Shown here: positions 29,402 to 39,140 of the stretch, piece after piece
Position numbering within the stretch: position 1 is the first letter of the stretch
How the letters are laid out: each line of letters opens with the position of its first letter
Assembly (NCBI GenBank): GCA_015501055.1
Contig: JADNYV010000290.1
Coordinates: 1 to 43,746, forward strand
Length of the DNA stretch: 43,746 nucleotides
Reading direction: 5' to 3'
Source of the DNA: Mucidula mucida
Taxonomy: Eukaryota > Basidiomycota > Agaricomycetes > Agaricales > Physalacriaceae
The notes under the pieces: generated by a model
What the model saw: only the letters and a program-made list of their open reading frames with translations
Told to the model about the DNA's origin: nothing
The model's database searches: none
Program-made: the position numbers and the translations under genes

Positions 29402-32264
29402 TTACGACTCATCCGACTCATCCAGTTTGAGCCTCTTGGGCTCAGGCTCCTTGTCTTCCGCGGGTCGCGAATTAAACGACCGCGCGCCCATACCCTCCAA
29501 TCGCTCGTTCATGTGCTTCAGACTGATAGTTTTCAGCCTCTTTGTGCCATTCTCCACTTTGGAAGAAAGGAGTTCATTTTCGTGAAAGTCGTATGTGATG
29601 GGGTGAGAAGTCACTTCCTCCAAGCGACGTTTCGCCTTGCGACTAGAAGCATCTTCCGTCACTGGAGGAGAGCGTTCTGCGGGAAGCGGGATGAGAGTGG
29701 CGTGATGACGCAGAGTCTCGTATAGCCACCGCGGATTGGCACGGCATTCCAGCTTCGCCTGATAGATCGCAACAGAATCCCGATCATCTACTATGCCCCA
29801 TTGCGCCAGTTTTGCTCGTTTGACCTCATATGCCTCAAAGTCTTTAGCTGACGGTTGCCTGTATCGAACGAGTAGGATTCCAGCTAGGTCCGTCAACAAG
29901 TCGTTGAATCCCGGTACATCGAACTGTGCGAGGCCACAGGAATCGTCGGCACAATAGGGCAACACCAGGGTTTCTGGTGGCCGCCAGTCTGTCGGCCAAA
30001 GGCGTCGACTGTGTGGTGGTCGAATAGCAACAGAAGCCTATCGTAAAGATCATTGGATGGCATATCGTGCTTCAGGTATCGCAGCGCGACATAGACCAGG
30101 ACCCAAAACGCAGACTCCCTATCGTCGTCTAGAGTGTGAACAACGGATTGCTTGTCTTTCCGCCTTGCAGGAGGTTGATTGACATGAATTGCCAAGTGCC
30201 CTAACGAATATATTAGAGAGGAGCACAAGTAGACCTATGTGGATACATACCGTGCGTCCTGGGCGATGAGTATGTCCTTCAAAGTCCAAAACTAGGCAGA
30301 GGTCCCAGTCGATAAGAAGTCCTTCGTGCGTGGGAGTAATCATGATATTTCCGCTACTGATGTCTCGATGTAGGATACGAGCTAAATCGAAAGCACATTG
30401 GGCAGCTGAGAAATAATATTAACATCAAGAAAGTCAGAGGGCGATGATGAGCATACCTTCCATGGCGTCGGCGATACAATTGACTAAGACTTTACAATTC
30501 CCGAAAGCGCTGAGATCGCGGGCGATGGTGTCGAGGAAGAGGCGGTGGCATTGAAGAGGGTTTTCCAGGCGGAAGTATTTGCGGATAGTGGGTGGATACG
30601 CCGAACTGAGCTGTAAACGCGGTTCGTGCGTCTTTGTTCGCATGCCCTCGACATCACCACCAACGACCATCGTAGCAACATGCGGGACCTTTTTCTCCGC
30701 AAGAATATCGTAGATCTCTGCCTCGGGTCGCGTGCGGAGTGACTCCTCACGCCAATAATCCTTCATGAAAAGGAGACTACCGTGCTTGGATTTCTTCGAC
30801 TGCTCGCATTCTTTGCCAGGATTCGAGGTAAAGGCACAATCGTACGCTAAAGAGCGCCGCGTCGAGCGCGAGAATGGGGAGATGCACGTATCCTCGAAAA
30901 CAGGTGCAGGAACAATGAAGGCCGCTCGGCGCTATTGCCAAATTTGACAGTCATGCGCAGGAAGCGGTCTTCCGGGAGCGTTACGCCCATTGCTTCAGTG
31001 CACGACCTCATCTGCGCGTTGCAATGCCACATGTCTCTGTCGTACTTCTTGAACTGCACCAGGGCAGCTTTGGCGTCTGGATCGGTGGGAGGTACCTCGA
31101 CCACTGTGGGATCGTAACCACGCTGCTCAGCAGTGAGCTGCGAGAACCGGAGGTAGAACTTGAACAAGGTTTTTTCTCCGTCGGTCTCCTGGTATTTGAT
31201 GAGACAACAGCGCCGCGACGGTCCCAGAAAATCAACCTCGCAAATCTGCCGAAGACCACCACACTCATAAAATGCTTGCGGTAGGACAAGAACAAGGTGA
31301 TGCCGGCGTACGAGGCAATCTGGCCGCGGGTGTGCTGGCCATCCAACGATTTACTCTCGCCAGGCCAGTCGTTCGCCGTGATGGGGACGGCAGATTCAGT
31401 CGATGAGGAAACCGCAGCGCCGGCAGAGATGCTAGGGGAAGACAAGCCGGAGGAGGGTTGGCTGAGGGAAGGGGCGCCGGCAGCGGCAGCGGCAAAAGAG
31501 TCATATTGACATTGTCCTCCTCCTCCGCCTCACTGACTGTATCGCTGTTTCCAATTGGAGCGCCGGCAGTGGTTGTCTCAGGTGGGTCCACAAACGGATC
31601 GGCGGCGGCAGAAACCTTGAACTCAGCGTTAGTTTCCATCAAGCGATGGACAGTGGCGTTCTTGGCGGGAAAATTATCCTCTGTATAATGCCCCATGTCG
31701 ACGGCAACGTTTCGACACTCTCCGTCGGGTTTCCGAAATTCGCCAAACTTGGTGACGATAACGTTGGCGCCATGAGCTTCCTTCCTCTCTGTAATCGGCC
31801 AACCTTGAAAAGCGGCTGTCTATAGAACAGTGAGTATACAGCATTATCTCGCGAAATGAAACAGAAGAACGTACGAATGCACTATACATGTCTTTCTCGT
31901 GCTTTTTAGAGGCCATGTTGTGTAGGTCTCTGAGGCGTTCCTCGGGAATGGATTTCTTTCGATAGGCGGCTGGCGTATCCGCGTTCCATGGCATGAATGT
32001 TTCCATAAATTCCTCTGGGTCCATTCTAACAAGGTAATGGCCTTGAGTCTCATCGGTGACTCTGAGATACTGATTATTCATTTTTCGGATTTCGTCGTCG
32101 ACAGAAAAGCGGTCTTGACCAGCAACTTTATTAAAAACTGGTGTTTGGTTCTGGGCGTAGGCGTCGTTCCAGGTATAAGTCTGGGGTGGTGTCGTTGGCT
32201 TTGAAGACGAAGGAGCAGTGTCCGGAGTCTGCGGCGCAGTACAGCTATCGACGGTATCTGCCAT
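29402..32264 (-). CDS. Fungal-type protein kinase (FunK1), frame-broken
   Basis: Start MADTVDSCTAPQTPD at 32,264. In order: an N-terminal domain (IPEERLRDLHNMASKK, VTKFGEFRKPDGE); a low-complexity insert; SYAGITLFLSYRKHFMSVVV and ARLIFWDRRGAVVS; FKFYLRFSQLTAEQRGYDPTV; MKDYWREESL and EIYDILAEKKVPHV (N-lobe, possible K of KDYW); then, after an in-phase intron at 30,434, HRDISSGNIMI (catalytic loop) and LLIDWDLC (DFG-equivalent DWD); GTWQFMS; and DDDRESAFWVLVYVALRYL. The C-tail ends PKRLKLDES. This is the layout of the FunK1 family, expanded in Agaricomycetes. Five -1 frame breaks are seen (near 31,505, 31,202, 30,922, 30,161 and 29,971). Kinase motifs are intact, so sequencing error is possible. 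Confidence 0.85.
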
Positions 32265-32589
32265 TGTGAAAGTGAGAATTGAGTAGTAGTGGTGGGGAAA
32301 GGCGAAAGCAAGTCGCAGCCACGAGGTAGCCTTTATACTGCTGAGAATCCATTGTCCCGTGACTTACCAGGCAAGAAATGTGGACAGAATTCCCAAAGAG
32401 GCAATAGAGAATTGGCGAACAATGAGAAGAGTGGACGGTGTGGTGGTTCTTTGTTAAGAGCCAACGAGTAACGTGATCGAGGTCGCCTTCATCGTGTCGC
32501 CGAGCTGCCGATCATCCACCTTCACACTGTCTGCCTCTAAGTGATGGAATCCATGCCTTGCTCCACGAATTCGTAGACGTCTGGCCTCA

Positions 32590-33095
32590 ACATGTCACCA
32601 CTCTTCAAGCCGTCCACCCCAGTTCAATGCCACTAGCCGGCGCAGATGGCAGATCGACAACAAAGATCCTAGAGGTGCAGCCGATTCCCCCCGAGCACGA
32701 CGTCCTTAGAGCTGTTCCCCTCGCCCTGAAGCTGTGATACATGTCGTTCAATCCTGGCGAGCGTCGAAGCATCAATTCAACAGCCATTTTCTGATCATTT
32801 CATTGATATCATTGGGATCCCATCATTGTCTGCATCCGCGATCTGACTGTAAGTCGCATCATCTATGCCCGCGGCACTTTTCGTGTTACCCTCCAGCAAG
32901 TCAGCCTCCATGGCAGCCACCTCTTTCGGCGTGACAGGAGCAGTGAGAATGGGAGACGTCGTCGCATCGCCAGTCCGGCGTGGTATACTCTTGGCAAGAA
33001 AGTCATTCAACGCCTGTCGGATCTGGTCGAACTGTTCTGGAGGATCGTCGGGAGGATTCAGACGTGCTTCAAAAACCGTGCTTCAACATCACTGA
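32590..33095 (-). pseudogene. LINE-type reverse transcriptase relic
   Basis: On the minus strand the reading runs FEARLNPPDDPPEQFD, IPRRTGD, PVTPKEVAAMEADL, KSAAGIDDATYSQI, then (other frames, past stops) DARQDWTTC and HLRRLVALNWGGRLEEW. This fits the N-terminal part of the non-LTR reverse transcriptases common in Agaricomycetes: NPPD..., then GxDxxTY, then W..., then LLxxRLxxW. The palm with YxDD is not found. Several stops; a relic about 0.5 kb long. Confidence 0.65.
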
Positions 33096-33325
33096 CCAGC
33101 ACGTCAGAGATTTAATGATCCAGGGACACTTTTCTTCTTGCTTCCATAGTTCTGGATGAGTTCTCCTTCGACGAGCCGATTTCTGCTTGTGCTCACTCTG
33201 ACTCACATCGCACAACGATCAGGGAATGAACTCCCCCGAATCTCATGTCCGGCAATACTTATAACGCATGAGCTATGGGGTTCACACATCTTCGACAGCA
33301 CCTCTATTACTCTTACACAACGAGC

Positions 33326-33724
33326 ATGGCTTCTGAGGCGGAAGTTCCTCATATCACTGAACTCAAGTCAGTCTAGTTTCATTGCCTAGTACTTCGCCTT
33401 ATGTATACTTCACCAGACTGGAGGTCGAAACCAGAGCGACGAACGACTTGACGCCGCCGTCCAAGACAGATGGCTTCAAGCAGTGAGTGCCATTTCTTTT
33501 GTACGCAAGGGGACTGGTTTAACATTGTCGACAGGCAAAGCTTCCCTTCCTACTCGAACGCTAGTATACCGATGCCTGGCGAGTGGTCCCAATATCCGAC
33601 TCAGATCAATCTCCCAGCAGTAGAAGGCGTACCTTTCGCCCTGAACCAGGCCGGATCGGGTGTGGTTATCTCGGAGGAGCGGTGTATATGTTCGGATTTG
33701 GTTGACGAGGAGTCGAAGTTCTGA
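33326..33724 (+). CDS. Small hypothetical protein, 98 aa, 3 exons
   Basis: Exons 33326-33366, 33417-33482 and 33535-33724 join in phase with GT-AG introns of 50 and 52 bp, giving 98 residues (start MASEAEVPHITELK, end VDEESKF). The conserved phases and clean introns support a real gene. No domain recognised; it could be the N-terminal part of a larger ancestral protein. GC and codon use look like the neighbours. Confidence 0.5.
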
Positions 33725-33923
33725 GCGTGTTCACTTGACGGATCGAAGGCTTGTATGTTATCGTCGCATTCGTGGTTTTATGTTCGGACACGCCTTGACT
33801 CGTATGTTCTAGTAAGCATTTCAGCATCACGGATGTCTTTTTCCGCATCGTGGCGTCTTCTCTATAACAATACCTGACACGGAACTTCTCATTCCGAGTA
33901 CTTACCAGTGATTGTTGAGAGTT

Positions 33924-34187
33924 TCAATGTCGTAGCCTTGGGCTTTGTGGATCACTCGCAAGGTTCTCCTCCGATCTTGCTGAACTCGGCGTACCATAGG
34001 GAATAAGAGCCCCGAAGCCCACGTCCCCAATTGGAATGTAATCATCGCCTTCTACAGATATCGGATTGAACACAAGATCATGTCGCCCTTCAAGTTGATT
34101 TTGCATTCTAATGTCGAGAACTCGCACTGTCGAAGGCTCGAAGCCATTGGAGCTCTTTCCTGCGATGAAGTCGGCGAGGCGTGACAT
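33924..34187 (-). CDS. Small hypothetical protein, possibly spliced
   Basis: Start MSRLADFIAGKSSN at 34,187. Contains RHDLVFNPISVEGDDYIPIGDVGFG. Divergent from the gene at 34,317 with 129 bp between starts. It may continue in further exons to the left; a stop ends this frame at 33,924. No family assigned. Confidence 0.35.
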   Translation of the reverse strand: MSRLADFIAGKSSNGFEPSTVRVLDIRMQNQLEGRHDLVFNPISVEGDDYIPIGDVGFGALIPYGTPSSARSEENLASDPQSPRLRH

Positions 34188-34316
34188 GAATTGAGTCGTG
34201 TAAGTTTACCTACAGTGGAAATGCTGGCAAAGAGTAAGTATAAGTATTCAAAACTATGTATGGCAAACAGCGGCTCAACTGTTTTAGTCTTTGTTCTCCT
34301 CAAACACACAGACATC

Positions 34317-35059
34317 ATGACGACTACGAAGGAACCAAAGGCTCAGGCCGCGAGCTTGCCCACCGCCGCCCTGGCCTATAAGTTCGTCACATTTGAGAAC
34401 TTGATGGCCACCGACTCCATCTTGCCTGGTGTGGTCGCCTCGCAGTTTTCTAGTTGGCGCCCCAACCGTATGTCTGACGTTTTAAACTCTGTCCTGATAC
34501 TGATGGTGCATTGGCAGTGGATATCGGCTGGTACTACCTCGGGCAAGGCGCAGAAATGAAGTATGGACGTTCCCCCACAGGCATCATCGTCCATGCACTT
34601 GAACCTGACGCTCTCCGTGACGTTGTCGGTTGGGAGCGCATATGGGAAGCTCCTGGCGTGGTACCAGGGGCATACTATGCTCTTTGGCGCGGTGTCCCTC
34701 CAAATAGGGACTACGTTGTCGTTGGAGGCATCTTCAGCAACAACAAAGACTGGGCGGAGCCCGACTCTGAGCAGACGCGTGGCATTATGGCGATTCGCAG
34801 GGACCTGTTGGTCATGGATGGCACATTTGAGATCTGGAATGACCGTGACGCAGGTCTAATTCCACCCAGTCTCCTCCAGCAAGCCTTGGTCTGGAAAACG
34901 ACGGGTCAGACTGGGGCCTCGCCGTCGGCGCTGATTCTTGTGAATTCATATAGCGCGCCGCCGAGGGATATATCGTTCTCGTTGAACCGGAGCAAGACCT
35001 TGCTGATAGAGTCCGCTACGCCACAGTACCAAAATCTTCTTCCATGTTCATATTGCTGA
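34317..35059 (+). CDS. Hypothetical protein, weakly VPS62-like, 230 aa
   Basis: Exons 34317-34467 and 34518-35059 join in phase (intron 50 bp). The N-terminus has LPTAALAYKFVTFENL, then SSWRPN, DIGWYYLGQGAE, PTGIIVHAL, YVVVGGIFSNNKDW, IMAIRRDLLV, FEIWNDRDAG and ALILVNSY. The order of WxxxP/GxxxxGxV, CVRxDLV-like and IWxDxxxG blocks recalls the VPS62 (DUF946) fold seen in fungal and plant proteins. I rate that link as weak. A paralogue begins at 35,986 with the same LPTAALAYK motif. Confidence 0.55.
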
Positions 35060-35985
35060 TTTCTTCAAGGGCCAAACGTACGGTCACTTCAGAGGGTGCC
35101 GACTTGCAGAAGAAAGATGTCGATGCGTCGAAAGGGAAACAGGTGGAATGATAAGCTCTAGCATAGCATATAAAGGAAGAGCCCGAATTCTTTCCTGTGT
35201 AAAGTCAGCATCTTTTATATCCATCAAGGTCGGGTACATGGTACGATAAGTGCTTCATGGTAAGTCCTATAATTTTGGAACGAATCGTGGGATGCATCGA
35301 ATAACAAGGCGCGCCATCGGACTGCCAGAGAAAACAGGCGTACCGGGAAGTCATGTAGCAATGAACGAAGGTTAGAGTTCCCGCCGCTGAAACGTCAGCG
35401 TAGTTCAAGTTCAAGCTGGAGCCGAGGCTAAGAAATGCCAATGGGCAGCAATCACCGACTCGGAGAAGCCTCGGTCCTCAGGCCTCGCATCTTGTCATCG
35501 AACGGCGAGGACCAGTTGGGTATCTCTTTTCTTGCGTGTGCTTCCTAACCCCAGGCAATATCTCAGAGAATCTGGACACAATGACTTTTGCTTGATCGCG
35601 TCGCGTCCTTTGGACGTTCTTCTCACTGACGCATTCAACTGAACTGAACTTGAATGAATCGCCCCCAGGCTCGCCCTAGACTCTGATTGTTTTCACTCTT
35701 TCTGACGCAGTGGTAGCCGATGGTGTGTTCCTTCGAGATAGAAACACTGGACGTACACGGCGCTTCAGTATTCCGAATGTTTGTGGCGACTGTCAACGTC
35801 ACGGAGTCTCTGCCCCCGCTTCTCTCTAAAGTTGCTGACAATGTAAACCCTTGTAAACCCAGAATGTCAACGGTCTACAGTTTGCGGTGCATATGTTGTA
35901 TAAATGCTCATGCTACTGCAGTGCTAGTGAGTGCAAGCGAAACTCGTCGAGTCCGTCAATCCTTCTCACGCACATCGATACAGAC
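35060..35985. other. Intergenic, no gene seen
   Basis: About 925 bp without a supportable gene. It must hold the promoter of the truncated paralogue at 35,986. Confidence 0.4.
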
Positions 35986-36055
35986 ATGCTTGGAGACGAG
36001 CAACCTCACGCTCAATTACCCACCGCCGCATTAGCGTATAAACGGGTTACGTTCG
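35986..36055 (+). pseudogene. 5' stump of a paralogue of the 34,317 gene, cut by a gypsy LTR
   Basis: Start MLGDEQPHAQLPTAALAYKR then VTF. It shares LPTAALAYK and VTF with the gene at 34,317 at the same distance from the start codon. The frame is broken at 36,056, where the LTR begins (TGTTA). The probable target site is GTTCG (36,051-36,055). The rest of the gene should lie beyond the right edge. Confidence 0.75.
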
Positions 36056-36583
36056 TGTTATGAATCGCCATATTTTCACATTTTCAATCTTATCATATCT
36101 TATCGGGGGGCTTGTCTTATCAACCAACAGACTGTTTCATCATCTGTTTCGTCACCGATCATACTCCTTTTCATTACCGAAGCCGTACTCATGTCGGACA
36201 CACGTCCAACACATGGATGACATCATACATGCTGATACCTCATGGACTCCCTATTGTATACACACCGCCGACACTCGTAGCACACATGGACGTTTCAGTA
36301 TTATTACTTACATGCAGTTACCACTCGTATTTAATGGTTTCACGGACTAGTAGCATACCACACTGGGTCAAGGGCGTGGAGCATCCCTAGTGGAAACGCG
36401 TATGGACAAGGAGTCTCAAACACAGACTTACTAGTATATAAGCAGTAGTGTAGTATCATTGTACTTTAGTTCCGATCTCGTTTATACACCTGGCCTAGCC
36501 TAGTCTTACGAACGCGAACGCTTTCTCTTTTAGTTCTTGCTGTGGTACCTGGTTGAGTCTCGTGGCTTAGTCAGTCGCTAACA
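36056..36583 (+). repeat. 5' LTR of gypsy copy A (528 bp)
   Basis: TGTTATGAATCGCC to CGCTAACA. Short inverted ends TGTTA/TAACA. By eye nearly identical to the LTR of copy B. Confidence 0.9.
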
Positions 36584-37180
36584 GAAGATCGGAACTACTT
36601 TCTACCACCTACCACACATCTCTGATCGTCGATCAGCACTTTGCTGTTCGATCATCGCACATTCCCCATTTCCTTTCCTGTTTACAGATCAACGGATTCC
36701 TAATTCCAGCGCACGTCCGCATACGTGTGTATTGGTCCCAGTAGCGCCGGCTAACAGTTAGAGATAACTGCCTCGGGTGCTGGAAGTAGCCGCTCTCACG
36801 AGAACGAACTTTTGGCAGTTGCACTTCAGTGGGCGCTGTTTACGGGTCAACCCCCGTTCCCAGGAAAACTTCGGCTCACCTCACACCAGAGGGACGTCGG
36901 CTGGGCAATTGCGAACTTGTGACGAGCTCTTGGGCTCCATAGATACGTAGTCAGTAGTCGGTAAAATAGCGTAGACAGTTACGATACTTACCTACCTTAC
37001 TTACCTTACGATACACACCATCATTCCCCACCCTACCAAGTCCTGGATTCTATCTCAGATCTAGGCGACTCCTCCTTATTCATCCAAACCTCTATTCCCT
37101 CACCCGTTTCATCAAAATCCGCATCTCCTATATCCCCACTTTCACCCTTTCACTCTCCGATCCTATCACCCCGACTCATC
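36584..37180 (+). other. Gypsy 5' leader
   Basis: About 600 bp of untranslated leader between LTR and gag, matched on the other strand at 13,808-14,404. Confidence 0.7.
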
Positions 37181-38110
37181 ATGTCCAACGAAGCACCCAA
37201 AACCGCTCCTCACACACCTGCTCATCACGCCGATGTCGAAATCAAAGGCCGATCCCTTGTCAACAAGCCTTACGACTATGACGGGGACAAGTCCAAGTAC
37301 AAGAGCTGGTGGCGATCGATGTTCACATACATCCGTGACAAGAAGAACAACCTCACATCTGACTCCGAAAGGATTGACGTTGTTCTCTCCTACATCCGAG
37401 GAGATCATGTAGATGCATGGGTCCAGAACTACTCGGACCAGAACTTCGATGAGGAAGAAGAGGAATGGACAGTCTCTTGGACGGAGTTCAAGGAAGACTT
37501 GAAGGAGCGATTTGTGGATTCCAACCTCGCGCGAGACGCGCAAGACCAGATTAAGCGGTTGCACCAGGGGCAAGACACCGCTCAAGACTTCTTCCAGAAG
37601 TTCGAGGTCCTGCTCACCCAGGCAGGATACTCAAAGGATGACGCATTCGTCGTACGACTTCTCGAGACCAATGTCAACGAGAAGATCATCGACCAGATCT
37701 ATGGCAGCCGAGACGGGTTGCCAGAGAAGTACAAGGATTGGAAGGCACAGATCCTTCAGATTGATCAGCTATGGAGAAGGCGGGCGGCGAGCAAGAGGTC
37801 CGGCATGCAGTCCCGGCCTCAAGCTCCGCAGGTGGCTACATCGAGAGCTAATCCTACGAACCCACCTCCAACGCCGATCACACGACGAGATGCTACCGGT
37901 GTGACCTATGGAGGAGCCGGCAGGCCGATGGACATCGACAACGCACGTCGAAGAGGACTCTGCTTCAGCTGTGGCAAACACGGCCACATCAGCAGGTTCT
38001 GTCCGAAGAAGGGTCGACCCCAGACGATTCGGGGTTTATGGACCGAGATGAATGACGAAGAGAAGAAGAAGCTGGCCGAAGAGTCGGGTTTTGCGAAGCT
38101 CCCGCAGTAG
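37181..38110 (+). CDS. gag: Gypsy gag, intact, 309 aa
   Basis: Start MSNEAPKTAPHTPAHH. Retrotransposon gag helical core (YKSWWRSMFTYIRDKKNN, VLSYIRGDHVDAWVQNY, EFKEDLKERFVDSN, GQDTAQDFFQKF), a basic Arg-rich linker, then one zinc knuckle CFSCGKHGHISRFC (CX2CX4HX4C) near residue 265. Ends FAKLPQ. It forms the virus-like particle and binds the element RNA. The intact frame suggests that copy A is recent. Pol follows in a different frame. Confidence 0.9.
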   Translation: MSNEAPKTAPHTPAHHADVEIKGRSLVNKPYDYDGDKSKYKSWWRSMFTYIRDKKNNLTSDSERIDVVLSYIRGDHVDAWVQNYSDQNFDEEEEEWTVSWTEFKEDLKERFVDSNLARDAQDQIKRLHQGQDTAQDFFQKFEVLLTQAGYSKDDAFVVRLLETNVNEKIIDQIYGSRDGLPEKYKDWKAQILQIDQLWRRRAASKRSGMQSRPQAPQVATSRANPTNPPPTPITRRDATGVTYGGAGRPMDIDNARRRGLCFSCGKHGHISRFCPKKGRPQTIRGLWTEMNDEEKKKLAEESGFAKLPQ

Positions 38111-38613
38111 ACGCAGTCCTGCTGGAGCAGTCATCAAGGAAAGGGTCGTCAGATGCAGAATCTATTTACAGTACGGGTACTGAAACATCTAAAATATCAT
38201 CGACGACTTTACCACCAAAACCTGCGAAAGAAAGATTTGAGCCAAATACGTCCGAGTGGCATCGCACAACGGCTAAGAGAGGATGACGTGTCGAGAGCAG
38301 TGGGAATTTTGAGAGCATGGATGCCGGAGCGGAGAGAGAGAGAAGCGACGGAAGAGAAGGTGATGGCGATCAGAGCGTTGACAAAGGAAGCTGCGGTGGA
38401 AGTTGTGACGGAGTTGAAAAAGTCGAGGAAGTACATCCGGGGAACAAAGGGGCAGGACATGAAACTCCGAGTAACCATAGAGAGCGTACACACAGGCTCT
38501 GAATGGGAAACGAGTGCCCTTCTTGACAGTGGAGCAACGGGTTCTTGTGTCAATAAAGAATTTGTCGAGAAGAACGGACTCCCGATCAAGGAGTTACCGG
38601 TCAAGCTCCCTGT
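38111..38613 (+). pseudogene. pol: Gypsy pol start with aspartic protease, truncated
   Basis: Pol begins in another frame just after gag. From 38,153 the frame has a charged helix, then LLDSGATGSCVNKEF (the DSG active site, about 38,520-38,565) and ends at LPVKLP where the LTR of copy B starts. A one-base difference from copy B near 38,265 (TGGCATCGCAC versus TGGATTGCAC) shifts the frame upstream of the protease. Confidence 0.8.
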
Positions 38614-39140
38614 TGTTAGCGACTGACTAAGCCACGAGACTCAACCAGGTACCACAGCAAGAACTGAAAGAGAAACGTTCGCGTTCGTAAGACTAGGCTA
38701 GGCCAGGTGTATAAACGAGATCGGAACTAAAGTACAATGATACTACACTACTGCTTATATACTAGTAAGTCTGTGTTTGAAGCTCCTTGTCCATACGCGT
38801 TTCCACTAGGGATGCTCCACGCCCTTGACCCAGTGTTGTATGCTACTAGTCCGTGAAACCATTAAATACGAGTGGTGACTGCATGTAAGTAATAATACTG
38901 AAACGACCATGTGTACTACGAGTGTCGGCGGTGTGTATACAATAGGGAGTCCATGAGGTATCGGCATGTATGATGTCATCCATGTGTTGGGCGTGTGTCC
39001 GACATGAGTACGGCTTGGTAATGAAAAGGGGTATGATCGGTGACGAAACAGATGATGAAACGGTCCGTTGGTTGATAAGACAAGGCTCCCGATAAGATAT
39101 GATAAGATGTGAAAATGTGAAAATATGGCGATTCATAACA
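38614..39140 (-). repeat. 3' LTR of gypsy copy B (527 bp)
   Basis: TGTTAGCGAC at 38,614 to TAACA at 39,140. Inverted relative to the LTR of copy A. Confidence 0.9.

Larger units (their letters stand above)
36056..38613 (+). mobile_element. Ty3/gypsy family 1, copy A (5' part)
   Basis: LTR, leader, gag and the first part of pol (protease). It stops at 38,613, where copy B starts in the opposite orientation. The rest of pol and the 3' LTR of copy A should lie to the right of copy B, outside the window. Confidence 0.85.

Noticed and set aside
35720..35985. Plus-strand frame of about 100 codons running to 36,034
   Set aside because: Low-quality composition, and it overlaps the better-supported stump at 35,986 in another frame.
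37166..37585. Minus-strand frame across gag
   Set aside because: Shadow of the intact gag; the same shadow appears on the other strand at 13,223-13,822.
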